Source of the DNA: Rhizobium sp. AC27/96
GTDB taxonomy: Bacteria > Pseudomonadota > Alphaproteobacteria > Rhizobiales > Rhizobiaceae
Length of the DNA stretch: 64,000 bases
Reading direction: 5' to 3'
Assembly (NCBI RefSeq): GCF_001692325.1
Contig: NZ_LXKN01000005.1
Location: 1-64,000 of the forward strand
Below the pieces are notes generated by a model. That model made no database searches, was not told the origin of the DNA, and saw only the letters and a program-made list of their open reading frames with translations. Both the position numbers and the translations under genes were made by a program. Positions 57,327-64,000 of this stretch are shown here, piece by piece (the stretch's first letter is position 1; every line of letters starts with the position of its first letter).

Positions 57327-58490
57327 ATGCAGCCCATGCCCGACTATTCCCTCAGCGTCAGCGAGCAGCTGAAGGCGTTGACGGCTTCCGGATCGCTTCA
57401 GGTGGATTCGGCGCAGATGAATGTGGCGAAACTGCTCGATCGCGTGCTTGCCGATCTCAAGCGGAGGCGCCCGGCCAGCAAGGCGAGCGCGCTCGGCTGG
57501 ATGTTCGCCGCGCGCAGGAAGCCGGTCGAAACCGTCAAGGGCCTCTATATCCACGGCAGTGTCGGGCGCGGCAAGACGATGCTGATGGATATGTTCTTCG
57601 CCATGGCGCCCTGCCAGAAGAAGCGCCGCGCGCATTTCCATGAATTCATGACCGATGTTCACAACCGCATCGCGGCGCAGCGGTTGAAGTTCAAGAATGG
57701 CGAGACGAAGCAGGCCGATCCGCTGCCGCCGATCGCGGCCGATCTTTATGGCGAGGCCGAACTGCTCTGCTTCGATGAGTTCACCGTCACCGATATCGCC
57801 GATGCGATGATCCTGTCGCGGCTATTTTCCGAGCTTTTTTCGCTCGGATGCGTGCTGGTTGCCACCTCGAATGTGGAGCCGGACAACCTCTATCGTGACG
57901 GGCTCAATCGCGGCCTGTTTCTACCCTTCATCGATCTCTTGAAGCGCTACGTCGATGTGGTGACGCTCGATTCGCCGACCGATTACCGCATGGAGAAGCT
58001 GAACAGCCAGCCCGTCTATCTCACACCGCTCGACCAGCGCACCGATATGGCGATGGATGCATCCTGGATGCAGGCGCTGCACGGACGCCGGGCGCAGCCG
58101 ATGGAGATTCCGCGGAAGGGGCGCTCCATTCACGTGCCGCTGGCGGTCGACCGCATGGCGCGCTTTTCCTTCACCGATCTTTGCGAAGCCGCACTTGGTC
58201 CTGCCGATTTCCTCGCCATAGCCGAGCGTTTCGATACGATCTTTCTCGACCGCGTACCGAAGCTCGGGCCGGACAAGCGCAACCAGACCAAGCGTTTCAT
58301 CATTCTGATCGACACGCTTTACGATCATAATATTCGCCTTTATGTTTCCGCAGCGGCCATGCCTGAGGAATTGCTGGTCGAGCGGCGTGGAACCGAAGGC
58401 TTTGAATTCGACCGCACGACCTCCCGGCTTTTCGAGATGCGCAGTGCCGAATATCTGGCCCAGACTCCGGCTAAGCGAGCCGCCGAGTAA
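57327..58490 (+). CDS. zapE: Cell division protein ZapE (AFG1-like ATPase)
   Basis: A 387-residue AFG1-family ATPase. Walker A is [12 protein letters not shown], Walker B lies in '[17 protein letters not shown]', and '[16 protein letters not shown]' is the sensor region. In E. coli ZapE acts at the Z-ring under stress. The ATG at 57327 follows TGCATAG without a clear ribosome binding site; a second in-frame ATG is three codons later. A perfect inverted repeat follows the stop. Confidence 0.92.
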   Translation: MQPMPDYSLSVSEQLKALTASGSLQVDSAQMNVAKLLDRVLADLKRRRPASKASALGWMFAARRKPVETVKGLYIHGSVGRGKTMLMDMFFAMAPCQKKRRAHFHEFMTDVHNRIAAQRLKFKNGETKQADPLPPIAADLYGEAELLCFDEFTVTDIADAMILSRLFSELFSLGCVLVATSNVEPDNLYRDGLNRGLFLPFIDLLKRYVDVVTLDSPTDYRMEKLNSQPVYLTPLDQRTDMAMDASWMQALHGRRAQPMEIPRKGRSIHVPLAVDRMARFSFTDLCEAALGPADFLAIAERFDTIFLDRVPKLGPDKRNQTKRFIILIDTLYDHNIRLYVSAAAMPEELLVERRGTEGFEFDRTTSRLFEMRSAEYLAQTPAKRAAE

Positions 58491-58504
58491 CAATTCGGTG
58501 ACAG

Positions 58505-58530
58505 AATTTCTTACGTTTACGTAAGAAATT
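58505..58530. promoter_or_regulatory. Perfect 10-bp-arm inverted repeat between zapE and mdh
   Basis: AATTTCTTAC (58505-58514) and GTAAGAAATT (58521-58530) are exact inverted copies around GTTTAC. It lies 15 bases after the zapE stop and about 140 bases before mdh. It has no T tract beyond the arm, so it could be either a weak zapE terminator or an operator for the mdh-suc operon. The core TTACGTTTACGTAA resembles sites bound by some MerR-type regulators, from memory only. Confidence 0.6.
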
Positions 58531-58568
58531 ATCGATCTAACCGATTGAAATTGCTGATCTCAAAATAA

Positions 58569-59633
<1,065 letters not shown>

Positions 59634-59660
59634 TTTCTGCGTTATAACAGGGATAAATCC

Positions 59661-60854
<1,194 letters not shown>

Positions 60855-60859
60855 TCGGG

Positions 60860-61351
60860 ATGGCTGCTTCCTTTACTCCAACGGCTGCTCATCTTCGCCT
60901 CGGTGCCTTTGCCGGCACCTGGGAAGGGGAAGAGCATGTCGCGGCTTCGGCCTGGACGAAGGAAGGCACGGCAACAGCGCGGCTCACGGCCGAGTGTCTG
61001 TTCGGCGGATTCTTCGTCGAGCAGCGCTACGTGCAGACGCGTGATGGCGAAACCTCCTTCGAAGCGCGGAATATTTTCGGCTTCGACGGAACGGATCAGG
61101 CCTACAAGCTCTATCAGTTCGATACGGTGGGCTTCGTGCCCGCAGCGCCGGCCGCCGGCGAATGGATCGACGACAGGCTGGTTCTGACCAGGGTCTCGCC
61201 GCGCGGTGCGCAGCGCACTCTCTTCCAGTTCGAAAATGAAGACTGCTACCGCATGGGCGTCACTTTTGCGCCCGCCGGCAGCGATACATGGCAGGAGGTT
61301 GTCAGCGGCTTGTACCGTCGCGTTGCCTCTGCGTCTTCCAACCTCTCGTAA
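60860..61351 (+). CDS. DUF1579-like protein inserted between sucC and sucD
   Basis: A 163-residue protein that resembles DUF1579 (lipocalin-like barrel) proteins. It opens 'HLRLGAFAGTWEGEEHV', followed by 'AECLFGGFFVEQRYVQTRDG' and 'IFGFDGTDQAYKLYQFDTVG', both typical of the family. It starts five bases after sucC and ends 12 bases before sucD, so it is in the same transcript. Function is unknown; small ligand binding is possible. No signal peptide is visible. Confidence 0.82.
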   Translation: MAASFTPTAAHLRLGAFAGTWEGEEHVAASAWTKEGTATARLTAECLFGGFFVEQRYVQTRDGETSFEARNIFGFDGTDQAYKLYQFDTVGFVPAAPAAGEWIDDRLVLTRVSPRGAQRTLFQFENEDCYRMGVTFAPAGSDTWQEVVSGLYRRVASASSNLS

Positions 61352-61363
61352 CAAAGGCCTCGC

Positions 61364-62266
61364 ATGTCTATTCTCATCAACAAAGACACCAAGGTTCTGG
61401 TTCAGGGCCTGACCGGCAAGACCGGCACCTTCCACACTGAACAGGCGCTTGCCTATCACGGCACGAAGATGGTCGGCGGTATCCATCCCTCCAAGGGTGG
61501 CGAAACCTGGACCGGCAAGGACGGCGAAAAGCTGCCGATCTTCAAGTCCGTTGCTGAAGGCAAGGACGCCACGGGCGCCAACGCCTCGGTCATCTACGTG
61601 CCGCCGGCAGGTGCCGCGGCTGCGATCCTCGAAGCGATCGAAGCCGAGATCCCGCTCATCGTCTGCATCACGGAAGGCATTCCGGTTGCCGACATGGTCA
61701 AGGTGAAGGATCGCCTGATCAAGTCGAAGTCGCGCTTGATCGGGCCGAACTGCCCGGGCGTTCTGACCCCGAACGAATGCAAGATCGGCATCATGCCGGG
61801 CTCCATCTTCAAGAAGGGCTCGGTCGGCGTTCTCTCGCGTTCCGGCACGCTGACCTATGAAGCCGTGTTCCAGACCACCAATGAAGGCCTCGGCCAGACG
61901 ACGGCTGTCGGCATCGGCGGCGACCCGGTCAAGGGCACGGAGTTCATCGACATTCTCGAGATGTTCCTTGCGGACGACGAAACCAAGTCGATCATCATGA
62001 TCGGCGAAATCGGCGGTTCGGCTGAAGAAGAAGCCGCACAGTTCCTCAAGGACGAAGCCAAGAAGGGCCGCAAGAAGCCGATGGTCGGCTTCATCGCCGG
62101 CCGCACGGCACCTCCCGGCCGCACCATGGGCCATGCTGGCGCCGTGATTTCCGGCGGCAAGGGCGGCGCGGAAGACAAGATTGCGGCGATGGAAGCGGCA
62201 GGCATTCGCGTGTCGCCGTCGCCGGCGCGTCTCGGCAAGACGCTGGTGGAAGTCCTGAAGGGCTGA
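61364..62266 (+). CDS. sucD: Succinyl-CoA synthetase alpha subunit
   Basis: A 300-residue CoA-binding subunit. '[19 protein letters not shown]' has the CoA-binding loop, and the phosphorylated histidine is in '[16 protein letters not shown]'. '[20 protein letters not shown]' is also typical. The gene follows the DUF1579-like gene and is separated from sucA by 177 bases containing two inverted repeats. Confidence 0.97.
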   Translation: MSILINKDTKVLVQGLTGKTGTFHTEQALAYHGTKMVGGIHPSKGGETWTGKDGEKLPIFKSVAEGKDATGANASVIYVPPAGAAAAILEAIEAEIPLIVCITEGIPVADMVKVKDRLIKSKSRLIGPNCPGVLTPNECKIGIMPGSIFKKGSVGVLSRSGTLTYEAVFQTTNEGLGQTTAVGIGGDPVKGTEFIDILEMFLADDETKSIIMIGEIGGSAEEEAAQFLKDEAKKGRKKPMVGFIAGRTAPPGRTMGHAGAVISGGKGGAEDKIAAMEAAGIRVSPSPARLGKTLVEVLKG

Positions 62267-62284
62267 GCCTACCTATAGCAAGAC

Positions 62285-62319
62285 CCGGACGGGGAGCGGC
62301 AAACGCCCATCCCGTCCGG
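62285..62319 (+). promoter_or_regulatory. Perfect 9-bp inverted repeat between sucD and sucA
   Basis: CCGGACGGG (62285-62293) and CCCGTCCGG (62311-62319) lie 18 bases after the sucD stop. There is no T tract. It could act as a partial terminator, an RNA-stabilising stem or a processing site between the two coding regions. Confidence 0.6.
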
Positions 62320-62412
62320 CCTTCCAATTCGCAAGTGCAGATGTGCGGTCCAAGAGGGCCGCTGACGAAATAGGGTCGCCGGACGTCCATAAGCCGGCAA
62401 TGCAAACAAGTC

Positions 62413-62443
62413 GGGAGGCGGACGAAGGCGTCCGCATATCACC
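62413..62443 (+). promoter_or_regulatory. sucA ribosome binding site with hairpin spacer
   Basis: The only good Shine-Dalgarno-like sequence is GGGAGG at 62413-62418, 25 bases before the ATG. Between them GCGGAC (62418-62423) and GTCCGC (62430-62435) form a hairpin. If folded, it would reduce the effective spacing to about eight bases. Confidence 0.5.
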
Positions 62444-64000
62444 ATGGCAAGGCAAGAAGCCAACGAGCAATTTCAGATCACTTCGTTCCTGGACGGCGCG
62501 AACGCTGCTTATATCGAGCAGCTCTACGCGCGCTACGAGGACGACGCATCGTCGGTATCCGACGAGTGGCGGTCATTCTTCAAGGCGCTGGAAGACAGCC
62601 CCGGCGATGTGAAGCGGGCGGCCAAGGGCGCTTCGTGGCAGCGCAAGAACTGGCCGATCCCGGCAAATGGCGAGCTGATCTCCGCCCTCGACGGCAATTG
62701 GGGCATCGTCGAAAAGGCCATCGAAACCAAGGTCAAGGCCAAGGCGGAAGCCCAGGGCAAGCCGACCGATACCGCAGACATCCTGCAGGCGACGCGCGAT
62801 TCCGTCCGCGCCATCATGATGATCCGCGCCTATCGCATGCGCGGCCACCTGCATGCCAAGCTCGACCCGCTCGGCATCGCCGCTCCGGTCGAAGACTACA
62901 AGGAACTGTCGCCGGAAGCCTATGGCTTCACCGAGGCTGACCTCGACCGCAAGATCTTCATCGATAACGTGCTCGGCCTCGAATATGCGAGCGTGCGCGA
63001 AATGATCGAGATTCTCGAGCGCACCTACTGCTCGACGCTCGGCGTCGAATTCATGCACATCTCCAATCCGGAAGAGAAGGCCTGGATCCAGGAGCGCATC
63101 GAAGGCGTCGACAAGGGGATTGCTTTCAATCCCGAGCGCAAGAAGGCGATCCTGCAGAAGGTCATCGAAGCCGAAGGCTACGAACAGTTCCTCGACGTCA
63201 AGTTCAAGGGCACCAAGCGTTTCGGCCTCGACGGCGGTGAATCGCTGATCCCGGCGCTGGAGCAGATCCTGAAGAGCGGCAGCCAGCTCGGCCTCCGGGA
63301 AGCTCTGTTCGGCATGGCCCATCGCGGCCGCCTGAACGTGCTTTCGCAGGTCATGGGCAAGCCGCATCGCGCCATCTTCCACGAGTTCAAGGGCGGCTCC
63401 TACGCACCGGACGAAGTCGAAGGCTCGGGCGACGTCAAGTACCATCTCGGCGCCTCCTCGGATCGCGATTTCGACGGCACCAAGGTCCACGTTTCGCTGA
63501 CGGCCAACCCGTCGCATCTGGAAATCGTCAATCCGGTCGTCATGGGCAAGGCCCGCGCCAAGCAGGACATGGGCGCCACCCTCTGGGACGGCGATATCAT
63601 TCCGTTGTCCGAACGCGCCAAGGTCGTGCCGTTGCTGATCCATGGCGACGCGGCTTTCGCCGGCCAGGGCGTGGTTGCCGAAATCCTCGGTCTGTCGGGT
63701 CTGCGCGGTCATCGCGTCGCCGGTACCATGCACGTCATCATCAACAACCAGATCGGTTTCACCACCAATCCGGCCTTCTCGCGCTCGTCGCCCTATCCGT
63801 CCGACGTCGCCAAGATGATCGAAGCGCCGATCTTCCATGTGAATGGCGACGATCCGGAAGCCGTCGTCTATGCGGCCAAGGTTGCGACCGAATTCCGCAT
63901 GAAGTTCCACAAGCCGGTCGTGATCGACCTGTTCTGCTATCGCCGCTACGGCCATAATGAAGGCGATGAACCGTCCTTCACGCAGCCGAACATGTACAAG
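62444..64000 (+). CDS. sucA: 2-oxoglutarate dehydrogenase E1 component, partial at the window end
   Basis: This is the first 519 codons of the thiamine-diphosphate-dependent E1 subunit, open to the last base of the window with no stop. The N-terminal segment 'MARQEANEQFQITSFLDGANAAY' matches the family; 'YARYEDDASSVSDEWRSFF' and 'GMAHRGRLNVLSQVMGKP' are E1 motifs. It follows mdh, sucC and sucD in the same direction. Only part of the ThDP domain is present. Confidence 0.96.
   Translation, partial: MARQEANEQFQITSFLDGANAAYIEQLYARYEDDASSVSDEWRSFFKALEDSPGDVKRAAKGASWQRKNWPIPANGELISALDGNWGIVEKAIETKVKAKAEAQGKPTDTADILQATRDSVRAIMMIRAYRMRGHLHAKLDPLGIAAPVEDYKELSPEAYGFTEADLDRKIFIDNVLGLEYASVREMIEILERTYCSTLGVEFMHISNPEEKAWIQERIEGVDKGIAFNPERKKAILQKVIEAEGYEQFLDVKFKGTKRFGLDGGESLIPALEQILKSGSQLGLREALFGMAHRGRLNVLSQVMGKPHRAIFHEFKGGSYAPDEVEGSGDVKYHLGASSDRDFDGTKVHVSLTANPSHLEIVNPVVMGKARAKQDMGATLWDGDIIPLSERAKVVPLLIHGDAAFAGQGVVAEILGLSGLRGHRVAGTMHVIINNQIGFTTNPAFSRSSPYPSDVAKMIEAPIFHVNGDDPEAVVYAAKVATEFRMKFHKPVVIDLFCYRRYGHNEGDEPSFTQPNMYK

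Overview
The window looks like chromosomal DNA of a Rhizobium-type alphaproteobacterium (Rhizobiaceae). This is inferred from the high GC content, the gene content and order (dapF-mtaB-ftsY-yciB-UPF0314, ccmABCDG next to acnA, hemCD-mitofilin-hemY divergent from tsaD-gpsA, sdhCDAB, mdh-sucC-sucD-sucA), and palindromic intergenic repeats of the kind common in rhizobia. No search was run. Almost all of it is core housekeeping DNA. No rRNA, tRNA, CRISPR array, prophage or complete insertion sequence was seen.

Layout. 0.1-0.6 kb: an SRPBCC-family gene, then a 369-base gap with a palindromic repeat. 0.9-6.0 kb: a tightly packed operon dapF-mtaB-ftsY-yciB-UPF0314, followed by a small Rap1a/Tai-like gene. 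6.5-9.7 kb: cytochrome c maturation genes ccmA-ccmB-ccmC-ccmD-ccmG on the minus strand, divergent from acnA (10.0-12.7 kb). 12.9-16.1 kb: a DUF1223 protein, a DUF2794 protein, a GNAT acetyltransferase and a Bax-inhibitor-1 protein. 16.3-20.3 kb: an FtsX-type ABC exporter divergent from a GDSL arylesterase. 20.4-31.6 kb: thpR, a tyrosine phosphatase, a pterin dehydratase, a DUF1232 protein, an IalB-like protein, rlmN, two LysE-type exporters, an SDR enzyme, argG, a MarR regulator and an M3 peptidase. 31.7-38.5 kb: chrA, a MarR/glutathione-transferase pair, an unrecognised membrane protein, typA, a GNAT enzyme and ppa. 38.5-42.4 kb: a frameshifted DUF167 gene, yggT, an MFS exporter, a poly-gamma-glutamate hydrolase-like protein, a glutamine amidotransferase and a TerB protein. 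42.5-51.5 kb: hemY-like, mitofilin-like, hemD and hemC divergent from tsaD-gpsA, then a VapBC-type toxin-antitoxin pair and a YciI/EVE/methyltransferase cluster. 52.2-64 kb: the TCA block sdhCDAB, a nucleotidyltransferase, an Omp19-like lipoprotein, zapE, then mdh-sucC-DUF1579-sucD-sucA, with sucA running off the end.

The genes are linked mainly by central metabolism and membrane biogenesis. acnA, sdhCDAB, mdh, sucCD and sucA cover much of the TCA cycle. The ccm genes and hemC/hemD/hemY supply heme and attach it to cytochromes.

The most interesting signals are non-coding. A roughly 190-310 bp element with inverted, hairpin-rich arms occurs three times: inside the ftsY reading frame, between ccmA and ccmB, and at 14.5 kb. 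Its small hairpin shows compensatory base changes between copies. Other points are three tandem covarying hairpins at 13.72-13.79 kb, a nested inverted-repeat element at 25.66-25.80 kb, and the ppa terminator whose T7 tract coincides with a frameshift in the opposing DUF167 gene. There is also a pair of MarR-type operator palindromes, and a hairpin between the sucA ribosome binding site and its start codon.
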